DNA from: Pseudomonas monteilii
GTDB lineage: Bacteria; Pseudomonadota; Gammaproteobacteria; Pseudomonadales; Pseudomonadaceae
Direction of reading: 5' to 3'
DNA length: 64,000 nt
NCBI GenBank assembly: GCA_001534745.1
Contig: CP013997.1
Span: 4,092,001 to 4,156,000 of the forward strand
Shown: piece after piece, positions 44,989 to 55,163 of the stretch
Position numbering within the stretch: the first letter of the stretch is position 1
How the letters are laid out: each line of letters starts with the position of its first letter
The notes under the pieces: model-generated
What the model was told of the DNA's origin: nothing
The model's database searches: none
Seen by the model: only the letters and a program-made list of their open reading frames with translations
Program-made: the position numbers and the translations under genes

Positions 44989-46194
44989 ATGAGCGAGAGC
45001 GCATTCGCCGAGCGCATCGTGCACAACCTGCTCGACACCGATTTCTACAAGCTGACCATGATGCAGGGCGTCCTGCACAACTACCCGGATGCCGATGTCG
45101 AGTGGGAGTTTCGCTGCCGCAACGGCGAGGACCTGCGCCCTTATCTGGACGACATTCGTCAGCAGCTCGAGCGACTGGCCGACCTCACCCTCGATGAAGG
45201 CCAGTTGACCTTCCTAGAGCGCATCAGCTTCCTCAAGCCGGATTTCCTGCGTTTTCTGGGCCTGTTCCGCTTCAACCTGCGCTACGTGCGCATCGGCATC
45301 GAGCATGACCAGCTGTTCCTGCGCCTGCGCGGCCCCTGGCTGCACGTGATCCTGTTCGAAGTGCCGCTGCTGGCGATCATCAGCGAAGTACGCAACCGGC
45401 ACCTGCACCCGCAGATGCGCCTGAGCGAGGCCCGCGACCAGCTGTACCGCAAGTTCGACTGGCTGCAGGCGCATGCCAGCGCCGAGGAGCTCGACGCCTT
45501 GCAGGTGGCCGACTTCGGCACGCGACGGCGTTTTTCCAGCCAGGTCCAGGCCGAAGTGGTGCGGGTGCTGCGTGATGACTTCCCGGCGCGCTTCGTCGGT
45601 ACCAGCAACGTCAACCTGGCCTGGAAACTCGGAATCAAGCCTCTCGGGACCATGGCCCACGAGTGGATCATGGCCCATCAGCAGCTCGGTCCGCGCCTGA
45701 TCGACAGCCAGATCGCCGCGCTGGACTGCTGGGTGCGCGAGTACCGCGGCCTGCTGGGCATCGCCCTGACCGACTGCGTCACCATGGACGCCTTCCTGCG
45801 CGACTTCGACCTGTACTTCGCCAAGCTCTTCGATGGTCTGCGCCACGACTCGGGCGATCCGATCGCCTGGGCGGAGAAAGCCATCGCGCACTATCGCCAG
45901 CTGGGCATCGACCCGATGACCAAGACCCTGGTGTTCTCCGACGGGCTCGACCTGCCTCGTTCGCTGGCAATCTTCCGGGCCCTGCGCGGTCGGATCAACG
46001 TGAGCTTCGGCATCGGCACCAACCTGACCTGTGACATCCCAGGCGTGACGCCCATGAGCATCGTGGTCAAGATGACCGACTGCAATGGCTCGCCGGTGGC
46101 CAAGATCTCCGACGAGTCCGCCAAGACGCAGTGCCGCGACGAGAACTTCGTCACCTACCTGCGCCATGTGTTCAAAGTCCCCAACAAGGAGTAA
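44989..46194 (+). CDS. pncB: Nicotinate phosphoribosyltransferase
   Basis: First step of NAD salvage from nicotinate, using PRPP and ATP. The 401-residue protein shows [16 protein letters not shown] at the N-terminus, [30 protein letters not shown], with the active-site His of the family in MAHEW, and DGLDLPRSL. The ATG at 44989 has GGAG 8 bases upstream; the longer frame upstream is unconserved. nadE begins 3 bases after its stop, so both salvage steps are made together. Confidence 0.95.
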   Translation: MSESAFAERIVHNLLDTDFYKLTMMQGVLHNYPDADVEWEFRCRNGEDLRPYLDDIRQQLERLADLTLDEGQLTFLERISFLKPDFLRFLGLFRFNLRYVRIGIEHDQLFLRLRGPWLHVILFEVPLLAIISEVRNRHLHPQMRLSEARDQLYRKFDWLQAHASAEELDALQVADFGTRRRFSSQVQAEVVRVLRDDFPARFVGTSNVNLAWKLGIKPLGTMAHEWIMAHQQLGPRLIDSQIAALDCWVREYRGLLGIALTDCVTMDAFLRDFDLYFAKLFDGLRHDSGDPIAWAEKAIAHYRQLGIDPMTKTLVFSDGLDLPRSLAIFRALRGRINVSFGIGTNLTCDIPGVTPMSIVVKMTDCNGSPVAKISDESAKTQCRDENFVTYLRHVFKVPNKE

Positions 46195-46197
46195 CCC

Positions 46198-47025
46198 ATG
46201 CAAGCCAGCCAGCAGGAGATCATCCAGCAGCTCAAGGTCCAGCCGCCGTTCGCCGATGACGCGGCGCTGAAGAAAGAGATTGCCCGACGCGTGGCGTTCA
46301 TCAAGCAGTGCCTGGGCAATGCCGGGCTGAAGTCACTGGTCCTGGGGATCAGTGGCGGCGTCGACTCGCTGACCGGTGCGCTGCTGGCACAGCGGGCGGT
46401 GCGTGAGCTGCGCGAGGCGACCGGCGATTCGGCGTACCGGTTCGTCGCCGTGCGGCTGCCGTACCACGTGCAGCAGGACGAGCACGATGCCCAGGCCTGC
46501 CTGGACGTGATCAAGCCCGATGAGATACAGACGGTGGACATCGCACCCGCCGTGCGCGCGCTGGTCGGTAACGTGAAGGCCCTGGACGACAGTTCGGCAG
46601 CCACCAAGGACTTCGTGGTCGGCAACACCAAGGCGCGCATGCGCATGGTCGCCCAGTACACCATCGCCGGTGCCTGCCAGGGGCTGGTGATCGGTACCGA
46701 CCACGCCGCCGAGGCGGTCATGGGGTTCTTCACCAAGTTCGGGGACGGTGCATGTGACCTGGCACCGCTCAGCGGCCTGGTGAAGCAGCAGGTGCGGGCC
46801 ATCGCACGGGCCATGGGTGCGCCGGAGAACCTGGTCGAGAAGGTGCCGACCGCCGACCTCGAGGACCTGGCGCCTGGCAAGCCGGACGAAGCGGCCCACG
46901 GGGTGACCTACGTCGAGATCGACGACTTCCTCCACGACAAGCCGGTGGCCGACCGCGTCGCCGAGATCATCGTCTCGGCCTACCGCAAGACGCAGCACAA
47001 GCGCGAACTGCCGTTCGCGCCATGA
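46198..47025 (+). CDS. nadE: NH3-dependent NAD+ synthetase
   Basis: Amidates nicotinate adenine dinucleotide to NAD+. The 275-residue protein has the pyrophosphatase loop SGGVDS at 52-57, [20 protein letters not shown] and the closing [15 protein letters not shown]. There is no glutaminase domain, so it uses free ammonia. It is coupled to pncB. A perfect 15-base stem after the stop ends both this operon and convergent azurin. Confidence 0.95.
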   Translation: MQASQQEIIQQLKVQPPFADDAALKKEIARRVAFIKQCLGNAGLKSLVLGISGGVDSLTGALLAQRAVRELREATGDSAYRFVAVRLPYHVQQDEHDAQACLDVIKPDEIQTVDIAPAVRALVGNVKALDDSSAATKDFVVGNTKARMRMVAQYTIAGACQGLVIGTDHAAEAVMGFFTKFGDGACDLAPLSGLVKQQVRAIARAMGAPENLVEKVPTADLEDLAPGKPDEAAHGVTYVEIDDFLHDKPVADRVAEIIVSAYRKTQHKRELPFAP

Positions 47026-47030
47026 TGGCG

Positions 47031-47075
47031 CCGCGGTGAGCGGGACGATCGTCTCCCGCTTCCCGCTCACCGCGG
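47031..47075. terminator. Bidirectional terminator between nadE and azu
   Basis: Perfect arms CCGCGGTGAGCGGGA (47031-47045) and TCCCGCTCACCGCGG (47061-47075) around a 15-base loop, placed between the two convergent stop codons. Confidence 0.75.
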
Positions 47076-47082
47076 GCCTGTC

Positions 47083-47532
47083 TTACTGAACGACGACCTT
47101 GCCTTTCATCAGCGCCATGTGGCCTGGGAAGGTGCAGAAGAAGGTGTAGTCACCGCCGACCTCCAGCTTGGACAGGTCGAGGGTGATGGTGTCCTCCTTC
47201 TCGGGCGCACCGATCATCTTGGTATAGGCGATGATGCGGGGGTCGTCCGTCTTCAGGTATTCCTTGTCCAGGCCCTGGCTCATGCCTTCGTTGGCGATGG
47301 ACTGGGCATCGGCCGTCTTGCTGATCACCAGGTTGTGGCCCATCACGTTCTTCGGCAGGTTGCCCGAATGGGTGAGCGTGACCGTGAAGGCCTTGCAGCT
47401 CTTGTCGACGGTGAACGATTGGGTGGTGTAGGACATCTGGTCGGTCGATTCGACCGTGACCGCACATTCGGCGGCGAAGGCGCTGGCGCTGGCCAGCGTG
47501 AACAGGGATACCGCAACCGCTTTGAGGAACAT
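47083..47532 (-). CDS. azu: Azurin
   Basis: Periplasmic blue copper protein carrying single electrons. The precursor is 149 residues with a 20-residue signal peptide ([20 protein letters not shown]); the mature chain begins [10 protein letters not shown]. The type 1 copper ligands are all present: His46 (MGHNLV, mature numbering), Cys113, His118 and Met122 in [10 protein letters not shown]. The disulphide Cys3-Cys26 is also there. AAGGAG lies 8 bases before the ATG. A longer frame upstream covers the promoter region and is not coding. Confidence 0.96.
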   Translation of the reverse strand: MFLKAVAVSLFTLASASAFAAECAVTVESTDQMSYTTQSFTVDKSCKAFTVTLTHSGNLPKNVMGHNLVISKTADAQSIANEGMSQGLDKEYLKTDDPRIIAYTKMIGAPEKEDTITLDLSKLEVGGDYTFFCTFPGHMALMKGKVVVQ

Positions 47533-47674
47533 CGTGAATCTCCTTGGCAGGGGTGGCCGACTCAGCTGATCGACCGATTCGGCTCCGGTGGACACAGAGA
47601 CGATGGTCGATCGGTTGAAACCTTGTATGAGCGGCATGCAAAAAATCTTGGAGCGCATCTTGCCCCTTTGATAG

Positions 47675-47693
47675 ACGATTGAACAATCGTTCA
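47675..47693. promoter_or_regulatory. Overlapping palindromes between azu and the 30-codon ORF
   Basis: ACGATTGAACAATCGT (47675-47690) is a perfect inverted repeat with a 2-base centre. The overlapping TGAACAATCGTTCA (47680-47693) is a second one with 5-base arms. This double symmetry resembles operators of TetR/AcrR-type repressors. It lies only 4 bases upstream of the ribosome site of the small ORF and about 145 bases upstream of azu. Confidence 0.5.
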
Positions 47694-47709
47694 TTTAGGA
47701 GTTGTAACA

Positions 47710-47802
47710 ATGTCGCTCACGCATTTCATGAAAGGTTTCCTGGCCGCCTACGCCTGCGGCGCCACCGGTGCGCCGGTCTGCGAATTCGCCCGCCCCGAAT
47801 GA
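47710..47802 (+). CDS. Possible 30-residue small protein
   Basis: An ATG preceded by AGGAG with an 8-base spacer opens a 30-codon ORF encoding MSLTHFMKGFLAAYACGATG then APVCEFARPE. The N-terminal half is amphipathic and there are two cysteines. It has no homologue that I recognise. The strong ribosome site and the palindromic operator-like element directly upstream argue that it is expressed; the small size argues for caution. Confidence 0.4.
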   Translation: MSLTHFMKGFLAAYACGATGAPVCEFARPE

Positions 47803-47865
47803 CCGGTCTGGCCGTGAACGGCTGAGGGCCTTACCCTAGGCCCGGTCTTTCACTGGAGATGATCG

Positions 47866-48453
47866 ATGTCCCTACGTTCCGTGTGTGTCTTCTGCGGCGC
47901 CAGCGCTGGCGCCAACCCCCTCTACCGTGAAGCGGCGATCGCCCTGGGTCGCACCCTGGCCGAGCGCGGGCTGACCCTGGTCTACGGCGGCGGTGCCGTG
48001 GGCTTGATGGGCATCGTCGCCGATGCGGCGCTGGCAGCCGGTGGCGAAGTGATCGGGATCATCCCGCAAAGCCTCAAGGATGCCGAGATCGGTCATGCCG
48101 GGCTGACCCGTCTTGAAGTGGTCGATGGCATGCACGCGCGCAAGGCCCGCATGGCCGAGCTGAGCGACGCCTTCATCGCCCTGCCGGGTGGGCTGGGCAC
48201 GTTGGAGGAACTGTTCGAGGTCTGGACCTGGGGGCAGCTGGGCTATCACGCCAAGCCCCTGGGGTTGCTGGACGTGAACGGGTTCTACGAGAAGCTGGGC
48301 AGCTTCCTCGATCACATCGTCGACGAGGGGTTCGTGCGGCCTCAGCATCGGGCGATGTTGCGGCTGGGCAGCGAGGCGGGGGCGTTGCTGGAAGGCATGG
48401 CGCAGATGAAGACGCCGGTGGTGCCGAAGTGGGTGGAGAGCAACCCAGGATGA
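47866..48453 (+). CDS. LOG-family protein (TIGR00730)
   Basis: 195 residues with a Rossmann-type fold. The signature PGGLGTLEE is at 107-115 and GGGAVGLMG at 41-49, together the nucleotide-binding and catalytic motifs of LOG proteins. The family splits nucleotide 5'-monophosphates at the ribosyl bond (cytokinin-activating in plants; PpnN-like in bacteria). GGAG lies 8 bases before the ATG. No partner gene is adjacent. Confidence 0.92.
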   Translation: MSLRSVCVFCGASAGANPLYREAAIALGRTLAERGLTLVYGGGAVGLMGIVADAALAAGGEVIGIIPQSLKDAEIGHAGLTRLEVVDGMHARKARMAELSDAFIALPGGLGTLEELFEVWTWGQLGYHAKPLGLLDVNGFYEKLGSFLDHIVDEGFVRPQHRAMLRLGSEAGALLEGMAQMKTPVVPKWVESNPG

Positions 48454-48907
48454 GCCTGGGAACAGGGGCGCTCGAGGTGTAGCGCCACTGGCATTGCAGT
48501 CTCTACGGGCCCATCGCTGGCAAGCCAGCTCTCACCCAGACCTCTTCAGCCGTCGGTGTAGACATTACTACGCAAGCAGCTTGTGGGAGTCCGCCCGCCG
48601 CCTTGGCGCGGCACTGTCGCGCAGAGAACATGGCGATAGGTGGCAGGATTCGAAGCTTCATTGCTAATCGATTTTAGGGCCGCCCTGCGGCCCATCGCGG
48701 CACTGGGGCCGCTCCTACACCCGTAGCCCCACCGCGGGGTTGCAGGCTATCGCGGTCACCTGTGGGAGCGGCCCCAGTGCCGCGATTGGGCCCGCAGAGC
48801 CCACAGAGTTCTTAAATTATTTCCTTTGAAATCAACAAGCTATTTTTTGTTCTATAGGAGCGGGCTTGCCCGCGATCGGCCCTGGAAGGGCCGTACGCGT
48901 CATGCCC
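48454..48907. repeat. Repeat region between the LOG and YgiQ genes with R3 and R1 modules
   Basis: 454 bases. An R3 module at 48513-48589 is joined directly to an R1 module at about 48584-48803 (hairpin GGGCCGCCCTGCGGCCC at about 48677-48693). A short AT-rich stretch follows (48808-48858), then a REP-like palindrome at about 48857-48880. No gene is visible. The two flanking genes converge here. Confidence 0.75.
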
Positions 48908-51208
48908 TCAGCGCGGCAACGCCGGCTGACGCGGCTTGCGCCCGGCCTTGCCGCCCTTGGCCGCGTCCTTGCGCTCCTTCGCCGCCTTCTGGTTACGCGC
49001 AAAGGCTTCGGCCTTGGCCTGCTCGCGCTTGTCCCAGGGCTTGCTGCCGTCGCTGGCGCGCGGTGGCAAGCCGGTGTGCTGGCTGAGGATCTTCTGTTCC
49101 TTGGCCACCTTGTGGCTGCCGGCCGGCGTGGAGTTCTTGCGGCGCGCACTCTGGTAGCTGTCGGACTGCGGCTGGTGCAACGGGATCAGCTGGTGCTTGC
49201 CAGGACCGATCAGGTCGGCGCGGCCCATGCGCTCCAAGGCTTCGCGCAGCATCGGCCAGCCCTTCGGGTCGTGGTAGCGCAGGAAGGCCTTGTGCAGACG
49301 GCGCTGCTCGTCGCTCTTGACGATCTCCACCCCTTCGCTCTTGTAGGTGACCTTGCGCAACGGGTTCTTGCCCGAGTGGTACATGGCCGTGGCCGACGCC
49401 ATGGGCGACGGGTAGAAGGCCTGCACCTGGTCGGCCCGGAAGCCGTTGCCCTTGAGCCACAGCGCCAGGTTCATCATGTCTTCGTCGGTGGTGCCGGGGT
49501 GGGCCGCGATGAAGTACGGGATCAGGTACTGCTCCTTCCCCGCTTCCTTCGAGAACTTCTCGAACATGCGCTTGAAGCGGTCGTAGGTGCCGATCCCCGG
49601 CTTCATCATCTTGTCCAGCGGACCACGCTCGGTATGCTCCGGCGCGATCTTCAGGTAGCCACCGACGTGGTGGGTCACCAGTTCCTTGACGTACTCCGGC
49701 GACTCGACCGCCAGGTCGTAGCGCAGGCCCGAAGCGATCAGGATCTTCTTCACCCCCGGCAGCGCGCGGGCCTTGCGGTACAGCGAGATCAGCGAGCTGT
49801 GGTCGGTGTTGAGGTTCTCGCAGATGCCCGGGAAGACGCACGACGGCTTGCGGCAGTGCTTCTCGATGTCCGGGCTCTTGCAGGCGATGCGGTACATGTT
49901 GGCGGTCGGGCCGCCGAGGTCGGAGACCACGCCGGTGAAGCCCGGCACCTTGTCGCGCATCTCCTCGATCTCGTGCAGGATCGATTCGTGGGAGCGGTTC
50001 TGGATGATCCGCCCTTCGTGCTCGGTGATCGAGCAGAACGTGCAGCCACCGAAGCAGCCACGCATGATGTTCACCGAGAAACGGATCATCTCGTAGGCCG
50101 GGATGCGCTCCTTGCCGTAGGCAGGGTGCGGCACCCGCGCATACGGCATGCCGAACACGTAGTCCATTTCCTCGGTGGTCATCGGGATGGGCGGCGGGTT
50201 GAACCACACGTCCGCCTCGCCATGCTTCTGCACCAACGCCCGCGCGTTGCCGGGGTTGGTTTCCAGGTGCAGCACACGGTTGGCGTGGGCGTACAGGACC
50301 GGGTCGTTGCGCACCTTCTCGAACGACGGCAGGCGGATCACCGACTTGTCGCGGGTCATGCCCGGGCTGTCGAGGATCTGCACCACCTTGGCTTCGTTCG
50401 GGTCCTCGACCTCGCCCTTGGCTTGCTCGATGGCGCACGCCTGGGTGTCCTGCGTGTTGACGTAGGGGTTGATGATCTTGTCGACCCGGCCAGGCCGGTC
50501 GATGCGGGTCGAATCGATCTCGAACCAGCCCTGGGGCGTGTCGCGGCGCACGAAGGCGGTACCGCGCACGTCGGTGATGCTCTCGATGCTTTCCCCGAAC
50601 GCCAGGCGCTGGGCCACTTCGACCACCGCGCGCTCGGCGTTGCCGAACAGCAGGATGTCGGCGCAGGCGTCGATCAGGATCGAGTGGCGGACCTTGTCCT
50701 GCCAGTAGTCGTAGTGCGCGATGCGGCGCAGCGACGCCTCGATGCCGCCGAGCACGATCGGCACGTGCTTGTACGCTTCCTTGCAGCGCTGGCTGTACAC
50801 CAGGCTGGCACGGTCCGGCCGACTGCCGGCCAGGCCGCCGGGGGTGTAGGCGTCGTCGGAGCGAACCTTCTTGTCGGCGGTGTAGCGGTTGATCATCGAG
50901 TCCATGTTGCCGGCCGCGACCCCGAAGAACAGGTTCGGCTCGCCGAGCTTCATGAAGTCGTCCTTCGACTGCCAGTTCGGCTGGGCGATGATGCCCACGC
51001 GGAAGCCCTGGGCTTCCAGCAGTCGGCCGATGATCGCCATGCCGAACGACGGATGGTCGACGTAGGCATCGCCGGTCACGATGATGATGTCGCACGAATC
51101 CCAGCCGAGCTGATCCATCTCCTCCCTGCTCATGGGCAGGAATGGCGCCGGTCCGAAGCATTCGGCCCAGTATTTGGGATAGTCGTAGAGAGGCTTGGCT
51201 GCGTGCAT
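48908..51208 (-). CDS. YgiQ-family radical SAM protein
   Basis: 766 residues. An N-terminal B12-binding-like domain ([17 protein letters not shown]) is followed by the radical SAM core with the cluster motif CX3CX2C at Cys385, Cys389 and Cys392 ([10 protein letters not shown]). The C-terminal extension is basic and low in complexity, with a Lys/Arg-rich tail. The start [14 protein letters not shown] matches the family; the upstream frame is not conserved. The reaction is unknown. A link to the cobalamin genes of this window is only conceptual. Confidence 0.9.
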   Translation of the reverse strand: MHAAKPLYDYPKYWAECFGPAPFLPMSREEMDQLGWDSCDIIIVTGDAYVDHPSFGMAIIGRLLEAQGFRVGIIAQPNWQSKDDFMKLGEPNLFFGVAAGNMDSMINRYTADKKVRSDDAYTPGGLAGSRPDRASLVYSQRCKEAYKHVPIVLGGIEASLRRIAHYDYWQDKVRHSILIDACADILLFGNAERAVVEVAQRLAFGESIESITDVRGTAFVRRDTPQGWFEIDSTRIDRPGRVDKIINPYVNTQDTQACAIEQAKGEVEDPNEAKVVQILDSPGMTRDKSVIRLPSFEKVRNDPVLYAHANRVLHLETNPGNARALVQKHGEADVWFNPPPIPMTTEEMDYVFGMPYARVPHPAYGKERIPAYEMIRFSVNIMRGCFGGCTFCSITEHEGRIIQNRSHESILHEIEEMRDKVPGFTGVVSDLGGPTANMYRIACKSPDIEKHCRKPSCVFPGICENLNTDHSSLISLYRKARALPGVKKILIASGLRYDLAVESPEYVKELVTHHVGGYLKIAPEHTERGPLDKMMKPGIGTYDRFKRMFEKFSKEAGKEQYLIPYFIAAHPGTTDEDMMNLALWLKGNGFRADQVQAFYPSPMASATAMYHSGKNPLRKVTYKSEGVEIVKSDEQRRLHKAFLRYHDPKGWPMLREALERMGRADLIGPGKHQLIPLHQPQSDSYQSARRKNSTPAGSHKVAKEQKILSQHTGLPPRASDGSKPWDKREQAKAEAFARNQKAAKERKDAAKGGKAGRKPRQPALPR

Positions 51209-51386
51209 GTCAGTCACCAGTGTCGGTGTGCAGGGAAATCGCGGGCGCGGAATATAGCACAAGAATTGATCACATCCGACGACAGTAGTCGGATTTATCG
51301 GAGCGGCTTGCCTCGCTGAGGCAGCCGCTGCCACGGGAGCAAGGAGTCGCTACACCGGCATCAGGGCAGGCGGGACTAGGTCGTTG

Positions 51387-52784
51387 TCACTCATCGTCAT
51401 CGAAGTTGTAACTGCCCGGCGCCAGGTTCTCGAACCGGGTGTACTTGCCGATGAACGCCAGCCGCACGAAGCCGATGGGACCGTTACGCTGCTTGCCGAT
51501 GATGATTTCGGCGATGCCCTTGTGCTCGGTCTCCGGGTGATACACCTCGTCGCGGTAGACGAACATGATCACGTCGGCGTCCTGCTCGATCGCACCGGAT
51601 TCACGCAGGTCGGAGTTGACCGGGCGCTTGTTCGGGCGCTGCTCGAGGGAGCGGTTGAGCTGCGACAGGGCGATGACCGGGCAGTTGAACTCCTTGGCCA
51701 GGGCCTTGAGGGAGCGGGAGATCTCAGAGATCTCGTTGGTCCGGTTGTCGCCGGCCGAGCCGGGGATCTGCATCAGCTGCAGGTAGTCGACCATGATCAT
51801 GGCGATCTCGCCATGTTCGCGGGCCAGGCGCCGGGTGCGGGCGCGCATTTCCGACGGGCTGATGCCGGCCGTATCGTCGATGAACAGCTTGCGGTCGTTG
51901 AGCAGGTTCACCGCCGAGGTCAGGCGCGGCCAATCGTCGTCGTCCAGCTGACCGGAACGCACCTTGGTCTGGTCGATGCGGCCCAGCGACGAGAGCATAC
52001 GCATGATCAGCGATTCGCCTGGCATCTCCAGCGAGAACACCAGCACGGCCTTGTCGCTGCGCAACACGGCGTTCTCCACCAGGTTCATGGCGAAGGTGGT
52101 CTTGCCCATCGACGGTCGGCCGGCGACGATGATCAGGTCGGCCGGCTGCAGGCCGCTGGTCTTTTCGTCCAGGTCGGTGTAGCCGGTGGAAATACCGGTG
52201 ATGTCGCTGTCGGAGTTGAACAGCGTGTCGATGCGGTCGATGGCCTTGGTCAGCAGTTCGTTGACCCCGACCGGGCCGCCGGTCTTCGGCCGCGCCTCGG
52301 CGATCTGGAAGATCTGTCGCTCGGCGTCGTCGAGGATTTCCTCGGCGTTGCGCCCCTGGGGGTTGAAGGCGTTGTCGGCGATGTCGGTGCTGATGCTGAT
52401 CAACTGGCGCAGCGTGGCACGCTCGCGAATGATCTGCGCGTAGGCCTTGATGTTGGCCACCGACGGGGTGTTCTTGGCCAGCTCGCCCAGGTAGCCCAGG
52501 CCACCGATCTGCGAGGACACCCCTTCCTTCTCGAGCTGCTCGTGCAGCGTGACCACGTCGAACGGCTGGTTGAGGTCGACCAGCTTGTGGATCGCGCGGA
52601 AGATCAGGCGATGGTCATGTCGATAGAAATCGCCGTCCGAGACCTGGTCCAGCACCCGCTCCCAGGCATTGTTGTCCAGCATCAGGCCGCCGAGCACGGC
52701 CTGTTCGGCCTCGACGGAATGCGGAGGTACCTTGAGCGCTGCGGTCTGCAGGTCCAGTTGTTCGGCGTTTGCGATCTCGTTCAT
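51387..52784 (-). CDS. dnaB: Replicative DNA helicase DnaB
   Basis: Hexameric 5'-3' helicase at the replication fork. The 465-residue protein has the N-terminal scaffold domain (PHSVEAEQAVLGGLMLDN), a linker helix and a RecA-like C-terminal domain with Walker A GRPSMGKTT at 222-230, Walker B MIMVDYLQLM and the arginine finger region. No intein or insertion. I start at the ATG at 52784; an in-frame GTG lies two codons upstream. It is followed on the same strand, 178 bases later, by YgiQ. Confidence 0.96.
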   Translation of the reverse strand: MNEIANAEQLDLQTAALKVPPHSVEAEQAVLGGLMLDNNAWERVLDQVSDGDFYRHDHRLIFRAIHKLVDLNQPFDVVTLHEQLEKEGVSSQIGGLGYLGELAKNTPSVANIKAYAQIIRERATLRQLISISTDIADNAFNPQGRNAEEILDDAERQIFQIAEARPKTGGPVGVNELLTKAIDRIDTLFNSDSDITGISTGYTDLDEKTSGLQPADLIIVAGRPSMGKTTFAMNLVENAVLRSDKAVLVFSLEMPGESLIMRMLSSLGRIDQTKVRSGQLDDDDWPRLTSAVNLLNDRKLFIDDTAGISPSEMRARTRRLAREHGEIAMIMVDYLQLMQIPGSAGDNRTNEISEISRSLKALAKEFNCPVIALSQLNRSLEQRPNKRPVNSDLRESGAIEQDADVIMFVYRDEVYHPETEHKGIAEIIIGKQRNGPIGFVRLAFIGKYTRFENLAPGSYNFDDDE

Positions 52785-52805
52785 GTCCACCGGGAAATCT
52801 GGGTG

Positions 52806-52849
52806 ATGAAAAACACAAAGGGCACGACCTGCTGTGCAGGACCGTGCCC
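52806..52849 (-). terminator. Terminator of the rpsF-rpsR-DUF2232-rplI operon
   Basis: On the minus strand GGGCACG pairs with CGTGCCC (plus 52820-52826 and 52843-52849), with an inner CCTGC/GCAGG stem, and runs into TTTGTGTTTTT. It lies 46 bases after the rplI stop and before dnaB. Confidence 0.85.
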
Positions 52850-52894
52850 GATGTTAACCGGCCAGTCCACGAGGGGCCAGCCGATCGGTACCGC

Positions 52895-53341
52895 TTAGGC
52901 TGCGACGACGACCACGCGAACGGTGGCTTCAACGTCGCTGTGCAGGTGCACGGCAACGTCGTATTCGCCGACGTTACGGATGGTGCCGTTCGGCAGACGC
53001 ACTTCAGCCTTGGCCACTTCGACGCCGGAGGCGGTCAGGGCGTCAGCGATGTCGTGGGTGCCGATCGAACCGAACAGCTTGCCTTCATCGCCCGCGGTAG
53101 CGGTGATGGTGACTTCCAGCTCGGCCAGTTGGGCAGCGCGCGTTTCAGCGGACGTCTTACGGTCAGCAGCGGCTTTTTCCAGCTCGGCGCGACGCTCTTC
53201 GAACGCAGCCAGGTTGGCAGCGTTGGCAGCGACGGCTTTGCCGAACGGCAGCAGGAAGTTACGGCCGTAGCCAGCCTTTACTTTCACTTTGTCGCCCAGG
53301 TTGCCCAGGTTGGCGACTTTTTCCAGCAGGATCAGTTCCAT
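52895..53341 (-). CDS. rplI: 50S ribosomal protein L9
   Basis: 148 residues. The N-domain opening [20 protein letters not shown] and [16 protein letters not shown] is the L9 signature. A long connecting helix (about 45-75) and a C-domain follow. It binds 23S rRNA at the base of the L1 stalk. It is the last gene of the operon, 20 bases after the DUF2232 gene. Confidence 0.97.
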   Translation of the reverse strand: MELILLEKVANLGNLGDKVKVKAGYGRNFLLPFGKAVAANAANLAAFEERRAELEKAAADRKTSAETRAAQLAELEVTITATAGDEGKLFGSIGTHDIADALTASGVEVAKAEVRLPNGTIRNVGEYDVAVHLHSDVEATVRVVVVAA

Positions 53342-53361
53342 TTGGTAAAACCTCTTAACTT

Positions 53362-54246
53362 TTAACCTTCACCGTTCGCGGAATCGTCACCCTTGGGTGA
53401 CAGGCGACCGCGAAAATCAATCAGGCTATCGACAATGGCTAGAACCACGAGCAACGGATAGGTCAGTTGCATGAACAGCACGAGCGTTACGTACATCCCG
53501 GTCAGCCAGAACCTGGCCAGCCGCTTCTGCGCCACCAGCCCGTGCAACAGGGCTGCCCCTGCCAGCATGAGCGGCACGCTGCACAGCGGGGTCAGCATCG
53601 CCAGCCCCAGATTGGGACCGAACAGCATGCCGACCACCAGCAGCGAGGCGGGCGCCACGGTGAATCGGACCGCATGGAACTCGCGGCCGAAACCACCCGG
53701 GTTGTACAGTGCCGCCTGCCAGTACCGGCCCAACATCAGGGACAGCACGGTCACCAGCTGCAAGGCTGCGGCCACCAGGCCGACGAGCACCGGCACGAGG
53801 ATCGCCCCGAGGCGTCCCTGCTCTTCTACCGAAAGCTTCTGGTAGAAACCGCCGAGCATCTGCGGCAAGCCCTTTGCCAGGGCCTGCGCCAACGCTTCGA
53901 TCGGTTCGCGGAACACCGAACCCAGGATGACCCCGTACAACAGGCCCAGCCCGACGCTGTACAACAGCACCCGGTTCCAGGATTGGCCAGCGCGCAAGCA
54001 CGCCGCCAGCCCCAACGCTCCCAGCAGCACCATCAAGGTGCGGGGTTCGCCGAAGAACCACCAGACCAGGCCCGGCAAGACTGCCCAGGCGATGACCGAG
54101 GTGGCATCCTTGAAACCGCGCCGCAACAGCACCAGGCTCGCCGCGGCGGCACTCAACCAGAACAACAGCGGCAACGCCGCACAACCGACCACCACCAGGG
54201 TGGCCTGCACACGACCGCGCATGATGAAATCAGCCAACGCTCGCAT
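53362..54246 (-). CDS. DUF2232 membrane protein of the ribosomal operon
   Basis: 294 residues with about eight hydrophobic segments and no charged catalytic motif. It lies between rpsR and rplI, the usual place for this DUF2232/YybS-like gene in Pseudomonas. The segment [13 protein letters not shown] and the C-terminal helix pair fit the family. The function is unknown; the fixed place in a ribosomal operon suggests growth-linked expression. Confidence 0.82.
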   Translation of the reverse strand: MRALADFIMRGRVQATLVVVGCAALPLLFWLSAAAASLVLLRRGFKDATSVIAWAVLPGLVWWFFGEPRTLMVLLGALGLAACLRAGQSWNRVLLYSVGLGLLYGVILGSVFREPIEALAQALAKGLPQMLGGFYQKLSVEEQGRLGAILVPVLVGLVAAALQLVTVLSLMLGRYWQAALYNPGGFGREFHAVRFTVAPASLLVVGMLFGPNLGLAMLTPLCSVPLMLAGAALLHGLVAQKRLARFWLTGMYVTLVLFMQLTYPLLVVLAIVDSLIDFRGRLSPKGDDSANGEG

Positions 54247-54279
54247 GCTCTATCCTTGCTACCTGTCGATCACCCGGTC

Positions 54280-54510
54280 TCAGCGGCCGTGGCTGTCGGT
54301 GTAGGCCAGCAGGGCCAGGAAGCGGGCGCGCTTGATAGCGGTAGCCAGCTGACGCTGATAACGAGCCTTGGTACCGGTGATACGGCTTGGAACGATCTTG
54401 CCGGTTTCGGATACGTAAGCTTTCAGGGTGTTGAGATCTTTGTAGTCGATCTCTTTCACGTCTTCAGCAGTGAAGCGGCAGAATTTACGACGACGGAAGA
54501 AACGTGCCAT
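54280..54510 (-). CDS. rpsR: 30S ribosomal protein S18
   Basis: 76 residues. The start [20 protein letters not shown] and [19 protein letters not shown], then [18 protein letters not shown] are fully typical of bS18. It forms a complex with S6 on the 30S platform. rpsF lies 29 bases upstream and the DUF2232 gene 33 bases downstream. Confidence 0.98.
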
Positions 54511-54539
54511 GTAATGGGCTCCTCAAGAAGGTCCGTGGA

Positions 54540-54965
54540 TTACTCGTCAGCGTTGTCGCTGTTGTCGCTGTCATTGCTGTCGTCGCCATCGGCGGACTCA
54601 GAATGCTCAGGACGTTCACGACGCTCACGGCGCTCGCTGCGGTTCTCTTCGGCCTTCAGCATCTCGGACTGACCGGTAACGGCTTCGTCGCGACGGATGA
54701 TCAGGTTACGGATCACGGCATCGTTGTAGCGGAAGTTGTCTTCCAGCTCGGCCAGGGCCTTGCCGGTGCACTCGACGTTCAGCATCACGTAGTGAGCCTT
54801 GTGAACGTTGTTGATCGCGTAGGCCAGTTGACGACGGCCCCAATCTTCCAGACGGTGGATCTTGCCGCCGTCTTCTTCGATCAGCTTGGTGTAGCGCTCA
54901 ACCATGCCGCCGACTTGCTCGCTCTGGTCCGGGTGGACCAGGAAGATGATTTCGTAATGACGCAT
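54540..54965 (-). CDS. rpsF: 30S ribosomal protein S6
   Basis: 141 residues. [38 protein letters not shown] and YVMLNVECT define bS6. The C-terminal tail (about 105-141) is highly acidic with Glu, Asp, Ser and Asn, ending SDNSDNADE. In E. coli the S6 tail is extended by RimK with glutamates; a long acidic tail is also usual in Pseudomonas. First gene of the operon. Confidence 0.97.
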   Translation of the reverse strand: MRHYEIIFLVHPDQSEQVGGMVERYTKLIEEDGGKIHRLEDWGRRQLAYAINNVHKAHYVMLNVECTGKALAELEDNFRYNDAVIRNLIIRRDEAVTGQSEMLKAEENRSERRERRERPEHSESADGDDSNDSDNSDNADE

Positions 54966-55081
54966 GAATGCTCCTTACGGGTTGTAGTCTGCCAGCGAAC
55001 TGGTCAGACAAGGAGTGAATGACACTGTGTGTCTCGCCAAGAGAAAGGCGCATGCGCACCTGCCTGCGGGCAAGGGGCGCA

Positions 55082-55110
55082 ATTGTAGAGAAGGGTGAAC
55101 GGGCACGCAA
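55082..55110 (-). promoter_or_regulatory. Sigma70 promoter of the rpsF operon
   Basis: On the minus strand TTGCGT (plus 55105-55110) and TACAAT (plus 55082-55087) are exactly 17 bases apart. A GC-rich discriminator (TGCGCCCC) follows, as expected for a stringently controlled ribosomal promoter. The leader to rpsF is about 110 nt, long enough for an S6/S18 autoregulatory structure. Confidence 0.65.
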
Positions 55111-55131
55111 GCGCAGTGGTGATTATTTGAA

Positions 55132-55148
55132 CAGCCGCCGGGCGGCTG
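55132..55148 (-). terminator. Short hairpin after rlmB
   Basis: CAGCCGC and GCGGCTG arms around a 3-base loop lie 16 bases after the rlmB stop. There is no clear T tract, so it may be a weak terminator separating rnr-rlmB from the rpsF promoter. Confidence 0.4.
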
Positions 55149-55163
55149 CTCACACCGGAGGTA

